A stretch of DNA of 64,000 bases, from NCBI GenBank assembly GCA_029204225.1, contig CM055103.1, forward strand, positions 27,698,315-27,762,314, written 5' to 3'. Positions 1 through 10,900 of this stretch are shown here, piece after piece (the first letter of the stretch is position 1; the number at the start of each line of letters is the position of its first letter). A program made the position numbers and the translations under genes. This DNA comes from Diphasiastrum complanatum. Lineage: Eukaryota > Streptophyta > Lycopodiopsida > Lycopodiales > Lycopodiaceae. The notes below the pieces were generated by a model. It was given only the letters and a program-made list of their open reading frames with translations. It was not told the origin of the DNA and did no database searches.

Positions 1-420
1 GAATCGCGATTCGCTGGGTCTGCGATTCGCGACCCAGAATCGAAAAAAAAAAAAAAAAAATTGGAAAAATAGCTTATTGCTGAAATTTTTTTAGGGGATC
101 AATGAAACAGGGGGTCCCGGGGACGGTAGCCCCCCGGTGGAGGCTTTGGGGGGCAACGCCCCCCAACGGCGGGGTCCCCCCGGCCCCGACGGTAAGGCCT
201 CGTCATGATTTGGCCTTCCAACTCCCCGAGTGAAAACACACTTTTTGGTGTTTCGCACCCGAAACAGTCGGCAAACTACACAATCATAATCCCCTCGATC
301 AGAGCTTTCATCTGTAAAACGATTCTACACGATTCTGGGAAAATCCCGAATCGCGAATCAGAATCGCGAATCGGAATCGCGATTCTGGAATCGCGCTGCA
401 ACTATGCTCCAAACTTTATG
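1..420. repeat. Composite repeat: palindromic GAATCGCGATTC modules around a G-rich block
   Basis: Three parts are visible. Positions 1-45 hold inverted GAATCGCGATTC words followed by a run of A. Positions 61-290 hold an AT-rich lead-in and a very G/C-rich block with runs of G and C, then the stretch ending CCCTCGATCAG. Positions 330-405 hold direct and inverted GAATCGCGA words ending in CTGCAACTATGC. The middle part recurs at 34725-35320 and the last part at 37610-37700, so these are dispersed repeat modules. No protein is evident. I do not recognise the family. Confidence 0.6.
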
Positions 421-936
421 AAAGAGCATATTCAGTTTGGACAGCACAAATTTGAGTGGGGAGGTGACTTAACTCCTTCATTGACCATATCACAGACTGG
501 GTTGAGGACAACCCATGAGGTGCAAACTGCAACTGCATCGATAGAAAGCTGGTTATAAAATGCTATCTGAATTAGAGAGCCTCGAATCATCCCAATATAA
601 TTCATGTTCTCATTGAAGCCAGCCCAGAAAACAGCAAACATAACAATAACTTTAAAAAATGTGCTGGATGTCCAGCTTCTGCTTTATTGCATAAACTTGA
701 GTATGTACAGTCTCATTGTTTGTAAAAAAGCACCCCAAGAATTTGATAAAGAGTCACCAATTCAAAGTATTTTACAGTTTCTGAGTGCATCCAAATATTT
801 GGCATGATTAGGAGTAAAGCTCACTCGGATTGCTTACTAAGTAGGGCGCTAGTTGTATATCAGGGTATAGGGACAATCTGCACAGTCTTGCACTGTCTTG
901 AAAGAAAGTGTGCAATCAAGAATAACGATTTCAGAC
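421..936 (-). other. Probable 3' UTR and downstream region of the TBC gene
   Basis: This non-coding stretch follows the stop codon of the minus-strand TBC gene at 937-939. It has no open frame resembling a known protein on either strand. A minus-strand AATAAA lies at 688-683, about 250 bases after the stop, which is a normal distance for a plant 3' UTR. The exact transcript end cannot be seen. Confidence 0.4.
683..688 (-). terminator. Candidate polyadenylation signal AATAAA of the TBC gene
   Basis: The plus strand reads TTTATT, so the minus strand reads AATAAA, about 250 bases downstream of the stop codon of the TBC gene. Position and match fit a plant near-upstream element, but such hexamers are common by chance in AT-rich DNA. 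Confidence 0.35.
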
Positions 937-1116
937 TCACAGTTGTTGTAAGAAATTGCTGATTTTGTGCAGTTCTGCTATAGCTACCAGACACGCAACA
1001 CTTCCTTTCCTTGAAGAGCTGGCTTTGACCAGATTTTCCCTGCTCACATCAGCAGTTGGGCCACTTGCAGAATCGTTGTCAACCATATGCCTGTCAGTCA
1101 GAGTAGATTCAAGAAT
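937..1116 (-). CDS. TBC gene exon 5 (C-terminus)
   Basis: The acceptor is TTTGCAG before ATTCTTGAATC, and 59 codons run to a TGA at 939-937. The peptide starts ILESTLTD and ends KISNFLQQL. It continues in phase 0 from exon 4, which ends in LNHIQ before a GTATCA donor. A C-terminal helix of the [10 protein letters not shown] type is typical of plant TBC1D5-like proteins, which is why I attach this exon despite a 12.7-kb gap. It could only be misassigned if an unseen exon lies between. Confidence 0.8.
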   Translation of the reverse strand: MLESTLTDRHMVDNDSASGPTADVSRENLVKASSSRKGSVACLVAIAELHKISNFLQQL

Positions 1117-1896
1117 CTGCAAAGGTTCAACAAACCCAATGGATCAATCATTAATGCACATTGAACTGTAGAAATTCAGCATAAATTTTGAGCACAGAAC
1201 AGGATCAAGGGTCCTGATCCAGAAATGAGCCATAGATTTAGCCACAGCTTTCAATGGCTGTACTTGGACTAGTTACTCCAGGGCATTTGGTACCCACTAT
1301 GGTTAATGTAACTGAAGCAAGATAATTACCATTGGTAGTTAATGATGATATTCAGGATAATTCCTATGTGGTGTATGTTCCATATGAATGATTGTTGTAA
1401 GCATGCAAACAGTTTACTGTGAGCTTGTTATGGCCATGAAAGGATATGAAAGCTTCAAATATGGAGCAATAGCCGAGTAAATTAATTATCGGAGATCTTG
1501 TGAGCTAAGAACCAGAAGAATGTTTCACTAAACTCATGGGTCCAAGAGATTCCAAATGTTATGCCATAAACGAGCCTAGTTAACAGGTATTCATAGCATG
1601 ACAAGCCTCTAGTTGTGGGCATAACAACTACAAGAACCGAACTTACCAAAGATTCCAAAAAAGGAGCCACTATTTGATTGAAAGGCTATGTAAAAAAAAA
1701 CATCTGATAGTTGTCTTGATAGGATTATCCAATGTTACATAATGTTTCCTAAGTTAAGACTTACCATGTATTAAGATGCTTATGATATAATAAATACGTA
1801 TGAGGGCCCAAAACAACTTATCACAAAAGATTCATGGATGCCCAGTCACCTATTCAAGGGCCCAGGAGGTCTCACTTATTCACTTTTTAGTTTTTT

Positions 1897-1949
<53 letters not shown>

Positions 1950-4900
1950 GGCCAAAAAAGGGAAGGAGAGCCCACACACCCCTGCCTCCTCATCGCTGGC
2001 CCCCTCGCTGGATCCTCCACCCATCGCTGCTGCTTCCACTCCAAATCATGCTCCCCCTTGCTGGAATCCACCCCCGCTGCCGCTGCTGTTCCACGCGATG
2101 CTGCTGCTGCTGATGTGGCAGCGCTGCCTGCCATGCAGGCAGCACTTGCCCACTCCCCCTGCTCTCCCTCTACTGCTGTTTCTCCTTCTACCTCTGCTCC
2201 TCTTCCCCTTCCCGAGATCTATACTCCAACTAGGTCCTTTGAACATTACATCCTAACTTATATTGAGCAGATTACACAAGAATCCAGCTCTTTACATAAA
2301 GAAATGGTACAGCTTCAAGTGACATTCCAATCTATGTCCGTCGAAAGGGAACATGTAGACGTCATCTCTCCTCTACTTGCCACCCTCCTAATTCAAGTAG
2401 TGGCTTCAGCTTTCCCCAATCTTGGTGCACGAACCTCAATATCCATAAGGGTGGTGGGAACCCTGTGAAACCAGACAATTACGGCACCATCATGATCGAG
2501 CACATTATTGCCAAGCTTTATGGGCCCATTCTACAAATAGCAGTGAGTACTAAGGCTGAGATGCGACCGCTACATGCGTTGGGGCATGCAGGCTTCATAG
2601 CTCATCATTCCACAATTGATCATGTGTCTAGGCTTTCAGCTATTGACGAGGCTAGATCCAGGCATGAGAGGGTCTATTGTTGTTTTGTGGACTTCAATAA
2701 GGCCTTTGACTCAGTTCCACGCCATTTCCTGATCCAGCGACTGAGAGATCTCACCTTCTCTACAAATCCCATCCTTGCAATCATAGAATTATATGAGCAG
2801 GTATTTGGATGTTTCAGGTATTGATGAGCTAGGTTAACACCAAGAAGACCACGGTCATGGTCTTCAATACCTCCACAACCTTCATGCAACAACAGATATT
2901 CACTCTAGATAGACAACCTTTAGAGGTGGTATCTTCTTAAACATATTTGGGGGTCCTCTCTTCAACATGTAGCAAGTCGTTGCCGCCAGAAAAGGTCATA
3001 TTGCTCTGGTCCATCTTGAGAGATTTTGCTCCAAGATGTATATTCGGGATGCCCGGAGTAAGTCTAGCTCATTTGATACCCTTGTTATAGCTATGGGCAT
3101 GTATATGACAAAGACTTTGTGTACTGGGCTCTCATCTACGAAGTGGGCTCATATTTCTCACCTGTAAATTCTTGTGCTTGGATGGATGATCAGGGCCCAA
3201 GCCCTTGATACCACACTAAATCATTCTCACAACATATGCCATTTCCACCACTTCAAATTGATGCCACTTTCAGACTTATCATAGACATATAGAGGGTACT
3301 TAGCCTCACAAATCACATACCACGCTATTCTCTCTTGGCTTTAACTTCCTCCCAATAGCTTCTTCATTCACAGGGTTACCTGTTATCATGGTTTCTCATT
3401 TTCGGTACCCATGGGCTCAACATCTTCATCAGCATTAGGATCATCTATCCTTGCTTTTTTCAATAGGGTTCTAGTGTGAGATTTTATCTGCTTTACAGTT
3501 CCACTCATACTTTATCTGATTATATCATCATTACTTTGTATGTTTAGTGTATATATGAGAGTAGAGTTTAGAGATTAGTTCAAATTGCTATGTTAGTTTA
3601 TTTATTTTGGTCTTGGAGACCTATATAGCTATGCTCCTACATGGATCTATCACACTTGAGAGAAATGTACTTATTTGGTCTTGTGTGCTTTTTGGAACCC
3701 AAAAGATAGTAATGAAATTGTTCTACACCAGACGGTTTCTATACAGAGCATATTTGGGGTAGGGCGACCTTGGTGTCAAACCTGACTTCTATCGGCCCAC
3801 CCTCTTCCTGCACTACCACATCTCCCCCCATCGCTGTCCCAGCTGGGACAGCGATGGCCCAATCAAACCTTGCTGTCCCTGCTGGGACAGCGAAGGGACC
3901 CTCTACTGCTACTATATCTTTAGAGAGGGGAGGGGTCTTGCCTACTTCAGCTTCTACTCTACCTATCATACCAATGACCACTCACTCAGATTTCTTGAAT
4001 CGACTGTCGACAGCAGATTATACCCCTTCCAAATCCGTTGAAGGCATGTTTGCTTATAAAATTAGCTTTATTCGGCAAGAACTTCTTGGACTAAAAGGCA
4101 TGATGAGCCAGCTTGAAATTGAGAATGGCAAACTTCGTAGAGATCTCATTGGTTTTAAAGAAAGGGTGGATCAGCTTGAACAAGAGAATGTGCAACTCAA
4201 ACCTCAAAAGAATGTTTTGGAAGAGACTTCGAACAAAATATTCAGCCTCGAAAAACAAGTGGAAGAAACGAAGACATGGGCAGCGCTTCTCAAAAATGAT
4301 GGTCAGGCTGAATCTTCAAGCTCGGTTCAACATGCATTTATAAATTGTACATTAGCAAATGTCTTTTCCAAGCAAGAAAGAAGAGCTAAAAAATCCCTCA
4401 ATATCCGAGTTAGAGGGATTCTCGACGGGGATAAGCCCATTGAGGAGGCAAAAGATTTGCTTTTAACTAAGCTTGCACACAACGCGGACGGTTTTGATAC
4501 AGCTTGGAGAAGTAAGTTCGACACTAATGTCTTGTTTATCAAGTTTCGCTCTATGGACTACAACAACGCAGCTTTACGACTTAAAGCCAAATTAAAAGGG
4601 ATTTTTTATTTTTATGGATGATGACCTTACACACACGCAATGGCAAGCCAGGAAACAAATTATTCAAGCTGCAAATGCAAAAAATCAGCGGGTGGTTTTC
4701 ATTGAAGGCAAGTCAAAAAATTTTGATAAGATTTCACAATAGGGATTCGGGGCTCCCGGGGCATAGGAGCAGCCCGAGTTCCCCTAAGCCTTTACGTATC
4801 AGTTTTTGGAATTGTAATGGCGCGGATGTTCTCTAAAAACCCTTATAAACCCGCTCCTATTGCTATAGAGTCATGGATAAGTTATGCTACCAAACTTTAT

Positions 4901-7900
4901 ACAATAGACTCTCTTTCCATTTCTCTTTCCCCACGCCCTTCAGAATTCACCCTCTTCACTCCGTCCATGGTTGAAAATGCCATTAAAAATGGTCAAACCC
5001 ATAAGGCCACTGATGTTGACCTCTTAAGCATGGACTTCCTAAAACCACTCGCTCACATTATTGCCCCGTACATTTCCCATATCTTTAACCAATCTGTCAT
5101 TTTTGGTCTTCCCACGTCTTGGTGAACCAACCTTTTACACCCTATCCTCAAAGCCGGGGATCCTTTGAATGTAGACAACTACCGCACTATTATGATCAGT
5201 CATACTATGGCCAAGCTATATGGATCAGTTTTGGAGGCTAAGTTCAAGAAGCAGAGGGTTTATTTTTGCTTTGTGGACTTCTGCAAAGCCTTTGATTCTG
5301 TTCCAAGACACCTTTTACTCCAGCGCCTAGCATCACTTGGCTTTTCTCAGATCATTGCTGCTATCATCACATTGTATGAGAGAGTGTTGGCTCACTTTCG
5401 AGATGGTGATGGATGGTCCTCTTATATTCATAGTACAGTGGGAGTTAAGTAGGGATGTCCTTTGTCCTCTACTCCCTTTGCTCTATACATTGACGATCTT
5501 GAGCAGATTATTAGGGAAGAGGGTGGAGATGGTTGTCCGTTAGCAGATATGGTTATCCCTATTTTACTATATGCAGATGACGTGATACTATCGGGACTTC
5601 AGCAGCACCTTGATGCTTTATATACTTTCTGCCATACATGGGGTTTGATGGTGAACATTGATAAGATTAAGGTCATGGTGTTCAACACCAATCGACAGCA
5701 TATGAGAGACACGGTGTTCTACTATGATAGGCAGCCACTAGAGATAGTAGCCTCTTATACATACTTGGGTGTCCTTTTTACTGGTCCATTGCTCACTTTT
5801 AGACCAGCTGCATTGACTAGGCTCCGCAAGGGGCACGCTGCTCTTGACCAGATGGAGAGGTTTTCCTCTATTTACTACGTGCATGATCCTGATACACGTT
5901 GTCGCCTTCTTTCTACTACTGTCTCTCCGGTTGCTCTATATTCAGCGAAGACATGGTGTCCAGGCTTATCCAGAAATACTTGGAGTGATATTTCACGTCT
6001 GCAGATCCTTATGCTTAGCCGGATGATTCCCCATCATATCATTTTTGCGGAGTTTGCCTCTCCACCATTGATTGTCGAGGCTATATTTCGGATTATCACA
6101 TTCATTCATAGAGTCTCAGAGCTTGATTCATCTAGATACATGGCTGCAGCTTTCACATCCTCTCACACTCTGGCTAGTCAGCAAGCTAAGTCCTCATGGT
6201 TTTAGTGTGTTTCTGACCTTTTGAGTAGGTGGTCTTTATCTATATCTGATCTCCCGAATAAAACACACGCATTTATCCGCAAGCAAATTTACAGGGCTTA
6301 ATAGCCAGTCACACATTATGCACTTTATCCAGAAGAGGGATAGAGATGAGACTTCTAACAGTGAGATAGACATTCTAGTACGCCGACCGAAGCTCCAGCG
6401 TCCTCTTCGCTCCTCCAGGCCCAGGGCTCTTCACCAGAGGCCAACACCTGCTTCTCACCATATCACGCAGTTTTTTGAATCCACTTAGTTAGTTAGTTAA
6501 CTTATATCAGTATTCTCTTTCCCTCTATGTAGCTGGTGGTTAAGCTACTAATATTGTACCCTCGACAGAGCTGGAGGTTAAGCTTTGATTTTCTTTCTGT
6601 TTTCTTTATTTGGTTTAGCTTATAGGAATAAGTCCTACGTGGACAATGCTCCTTTTTTATGCCCGATTTTCTCACTCATTTTTCAAACACAGAAAAGCCT
6701 AATTTCTCTTTAGGTTATGTATTATGAATTACATCGATATTTCTTGTGCAGCTACCTATATAAACATGTTTCTTCGATTTTACGATTTACTTGTGGGACA
6801 AATGCATAGCCCACATGGCATATTAAGCAAAAACAGGTCAGCCACTCAAAACTTTAACTCTCATGTGGCTTCACAAACTTTTAGAAAAAAATAAGGCCCT
6901 TCTCTCCAACATAGCACATAGTCTCTCTCTATAGTCCACCTCTATCGAGCCAGTGAACTATCCATCTTTCCATAGCCATTCCACCTTGGAATGGTTGTGG
7001 CCTTTCTCCATCAAGGCCTTTATTTCACCGGGGGCTGATCATAGATCTTCCATAGTGTTACGAGCTCGTAACCAGTGCCGAACCCTAGGGAACACAGATA
7101 GGTCAGATACCACAGTCAGGGTCGTGCCCAGCGTACATGACCAACAGGGCAAGACAATGTGAGTAGTGTGCCCCAGCACGGTCCATAGCCATGGCGGGCC
7201 TAACACAACCTAGGGACCCTGTCAGCAGGATAGGGCCCCCAGTTGGGTCCCGACGTGCAGTCGGCCACGTCAGTGCCACGTGGCCGACACTTGGCAGTTG
7301 CATGCTACCAGTCCTCACACTGGGCTAGGAGGGGCTTACTCTATATCAGGGAGTAGGCAAGGTTGGGTGGATCAGTTAGTGTTTGCCCTACTGTGGTGTT
7401 AGGATCTATTACACTGGTATCAGAGCCATCTCCATCCTAGGGAATTCAGTTTTCAGCAGTGGAGAAAGTAGCTAGATTGCTCAGAACTTCTTCAAGTTTT
7501 CATAAAGTAGAGTAGCAGGGCCAGCACTGTACGAACAGCCTTCTACTGATCAGAAGTGTGTAGAAAAGCTTGCTTTCCAGATAGAAATCAATTAAAGTTT
7601 CTAGAGCAGGTCCAGCGCTGCATTTCCAGCTTTCATCTCTGATTTTTGCTATCAAATTCAGGGAAGTAGAGTGAAAATTTGAAGTGGAAGAGTGTTGTTG
7701 ATCCAGCGCTGACAGTACCCTCATCCATCTTGATTTTCAGAGTTACACTTTGGCTTAAATCAGAAGTTTTTGGAGCCATTAGATAGCTGTCCAGTCAGCG
7801 AGGGTAGAGGAGTACCAAACTTCCAAAGTATTTGCATTTTTGGGGCCTCAAACCAAAGTTTCAGAGAAATTGAACCTCAGCCAGGCAGCGAGTACAGTGT

Positions 7901-10900
7901 TCTGAAATTTTCAGAATTCAGAAGTAAATCTTGGCTTCAAATCTGATTTTTGGGAACCATTTCAGAAGCAATCAGATCAGCGAGCTATTATACTCAAGGA
8001 ACCGGAAATTTTGACACCGTTTTGAAGCTTCAAACTGGGATTTTCCGGGACAGCAGATCTGAAATCTTGGGTAAAAGAGCTGAGAGGGTTCCTCTTCATC
8101 TTTTCTTTGGAAGTACAGTCCTCAGAAACAGCTAAGTCATCTTTCCTTTCCCTTGTACAGTTGTAAATTAGTCTTTCTGACTCTTTTTCATCAGAAGTTA
8201 AGGTACCTCTCTTTCAGTTCCGAAGATGACCACTCCTCAGGGACCTGATCAACCCCCGGAGAGAGGCTTCGACGAACTTGAAACAGAAGCCTTCGCTTAT
8301 AGTAAAGGGAAAGAACCCATGGAATTGGAAGAACAGGAACAGTTCGCCGAAGAACTCGATGAACTGGTTACCAAGGAGCAGTTTCTCCAATTGGTAACAG
8401 AAGTGGATGAACTGAAGTTGGCATTAGCCAATTTCAAGTCCAATGTGGACAACTCGTTCGCTGAACTCAAAAGCTTGATTTTGAGTTCCGCGAAAGGAAG
8501 CCTTCCCTCCACTTCTCAGTTATCCCCTTCTCCACTTCCATCAGTTTCGGCTGAGACTTTACGGTCTCACCCCAGTGTTTTTAAAGATTTAAAGCCTCCT
8601 ACTTTTAATGGGGAAGAGAAGGATAGAAATGCAGACATTCTACAAACCTTCCTCAGCAAATGGAAGAACATTCATGCTCTTAAACAGACCCCTGGCCATT
8701 TGCAAGCTATTGAGGCCAGTCTTTCCTTAGGGCCTATGGCCTATAAGTGGTGGTTAAATCTCCAGGAGACTGGGCAGACTCCCCGGTCATGGAAAGCCTT
8801 TGAAGAAGCTTTCCTAAGAGAATTTCTACCAGAAAGTGAACTTGATAGAGCCTGGGAAGCCTGGGAAAGAACAGTAATGGACAAGTCCCTCATCCAATAT
8901 ATCTCGCAGTATCGAGAAGCAATATTAAAGATTAAAAATATGGATGATCATCAGAAAATCAGGGGATTTGTCCGTGGCCTCAAAGATGAATATAAAGTAG
9001 AGGTCCAGAGAAACTCGCCTACTACCCTTGAGAGCATGATGTTCCCAACAGTCCTATGGTCTGCAGTTCAGAGCTCTGTCAGCTAATCGGAGACAAAGAC
9101 CATCAGGTATTCTTATGTGACTTTCAGTTTATTCTTGAAGTTTCTATTTCCAGTTCTATTCAGCAGAAAATTAGTAAATTAGAAACTTTATTGCCTAAAT
9201 TTAAAGATGTTTTTCCTGAAGATTTGCCACATGGTTTACCACCTAGCAGAGAGGTAGATCATGTAATAAACCTAGTACCAGGTACAGCACCTGTTTCTAA
9301 ACCTCCATATCGAGTCAGCCGAACAGAGGATGAAGAAATAATTAGGCAGTTAACAGATTATCTTGGGAAGGCCAAATTCAGACCAGTAGTTCACCATGGG
9401 CCTCACCAGTCCTATTGGTGAAAAAGAAAGAGGGGTCTATGCGTCTTTGCGTAGATTACAGAGCCCTCAATAAAGTCACAATTAAGAATAAATACCCTAT
9501 GCCTCGGGCAGACGAGTTGTTTGACCAACTCGACGGGGCTAAGTTTTTCAGCAAAATAGACCTCAAATCGGGATATCATCAAGTCCGTATAAAATCGAAA
9601 GATGTCTCGAAAACAGCTTTTAGGACTCGTCACGGTCATTATGAGTTTAAGGTGATGCCATTTGGGCTCACAAATGCTCTAGCTACCTTTATGACCTTGA
9701 TGAACAGTGTCCTCAGACCATACTTGGGTAAGTTTGTAGTCGTATTTTTAGATGACATCCTCGTCTACAGCAAAACGAGGAAGGAGCATCTAAAACACCT
9801 CAGAAAGGTGTTTCGACTCTCAGAAAGCATAAGCTCTATGCTAAACAATCCAAGTGTGAATTCTTCGTTGAAGAAGTAGCATATTTGGGTCACATTATCT
9901 CTTCAGATGGGATTAAGATGGACCCAAATAAGGTTAAAGCCATACTCAGTTAGCTGAGACCTCAGAATATTTTGGAACTTCAGATCTTTCTTGGTTTGGC
10001 GGGATATTACAAGCGATTTGTCAAGGAATATGCTCAGATAGCAGTTCCCATGACAAATCTTCTTAAGGGGAAGGGAAAGGAGTTCATTTGGGAGTCCGCA
10101 CAACAGGGGAGCTTTGATGCTCTCAAAACAGCCTTAACAGCACCAGTTCTAAAGGTCGTCGACCCCAATCAGCCATTTGTTGTCGAAACAGATGCTAGCG
10201 ACTTTGCAGTAGGTGCTGTGCTAACTCAGGGTGGACGACCAGTTGCGTTCAAGAGTAAAAAACTGGAGCCAGCTCAGACTAGGTATAGTGCCTATGAAAA
10301 GGAACTCTTTTCTATAGTCCATGCCCTTAAGACTTGGAGGCATTATTTGTATGGTGCCAACTTTGAGGTCCTGACAGACCATGAGAGTCTCAGATACCTT
10401 TGCAATCAACTTGAGCTTAGAGGTCGGAAAGCTCGTTGGGCAGAGTTGATGCAAGAGTTTGACATGTCTATCAGATATAGACGTGGAAAATTCAATACAG
10501 TAGCAGATGCCCTTAGCAGAATGCCTATGATAAACGAGCTGAGTTTCACTCAGATTCGTAATGAGTTACTCGAGTCCTTGAGAGGGAAATGCCAGCATGA
10601 TGCATTCTTCTCTACTATCTGGAACTCAGTCCAGAGCAGACAGTTACAGACTCCAGAACCAGTTCCCGGGGCTGGTGCCAGTTCATCCAAGAATACGGCA
10701 GCTTCCGTTGAAGATGATGATGAGTTCGAGTATACGTTGTCAGATGACGTTGAGGATTCTGAGCCTGTATTACCCAAGCAAACCCCAGTGGTTGAGGGTC
10801 AGTTGACTCAAGGATTCAAATGGAAACAGTATTCCATTCAGGATGAGTACTTGCTCTATAGAGATAGAGTATGTGTCCCCAATTCAGAGGATTATAGGCA

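Larger units (their letters stand above)
1898..3715 (+). mobile_element. Non-LTR retrotransposon LINE-1, internally deleted
   Basis: An ORF1 remnant (1948 to about 2400) is joined directly to the middle of the reverse transcriptase (from about 2405), so the end of ORF1, the endonuclease and the front of RT are missing. A second deletion near 2820 removes the catalytic YADD region, after which RT C-terminal sequence resumes with stops. The 3' boundary is placed by the last AT-rich tail and is uncertain. It lies in the last intron of the TBC gene, antisense to it. Confidence 0.75.
3755..6640 (+). mobile_element. Non-LTR retrotransposon LINE-2, endonuclease mostly deleted
   Basis: In order: ORF1 (3770-4621), the first residues of an endonuclease domain (about 4795-4830), reverse transcriptase (4826-6205) and a basic C-terminal tail (to about 6490), then an AT-rich 3' region. 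Most of the endonuclease is deleted, and a second deletion of about 45 codons within RT removes the HAxGQAGF block present in LINE-3. Stops at 5122-5124 and 5450-5452 break the frame. The ends are approximate. Confidence 0.8.

Noticed and set aside
205-558. 117-codon open frame at the left end
   Set aside because: It runs through the dispersed repeat modules and resembles no protein; repeats at 34725 and 37601 do not keep the frame.
1800-2134. Open frames with long Ser-Leu or Arg-Glu repeats
   Set aside because: They are translations of the CT/GA microsatellite. The same holds for similar frames at 27732-28007, 18666-18965 and 63371-63592.
7415-7426. tRNA gene at TGGTATCAGAGC sites
   Set aside because: These are primer-binding sites complementary to a tRNA 3' end. 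No cloverleaf or further tRNA sequence is present at any of them.
9412-9639. Minus-strand 75-codon frame repeated at 23693-23920
   Set aside because: It is the antisense shadow of the chromovirus RT. Conservation between copies follows from the sense strand.
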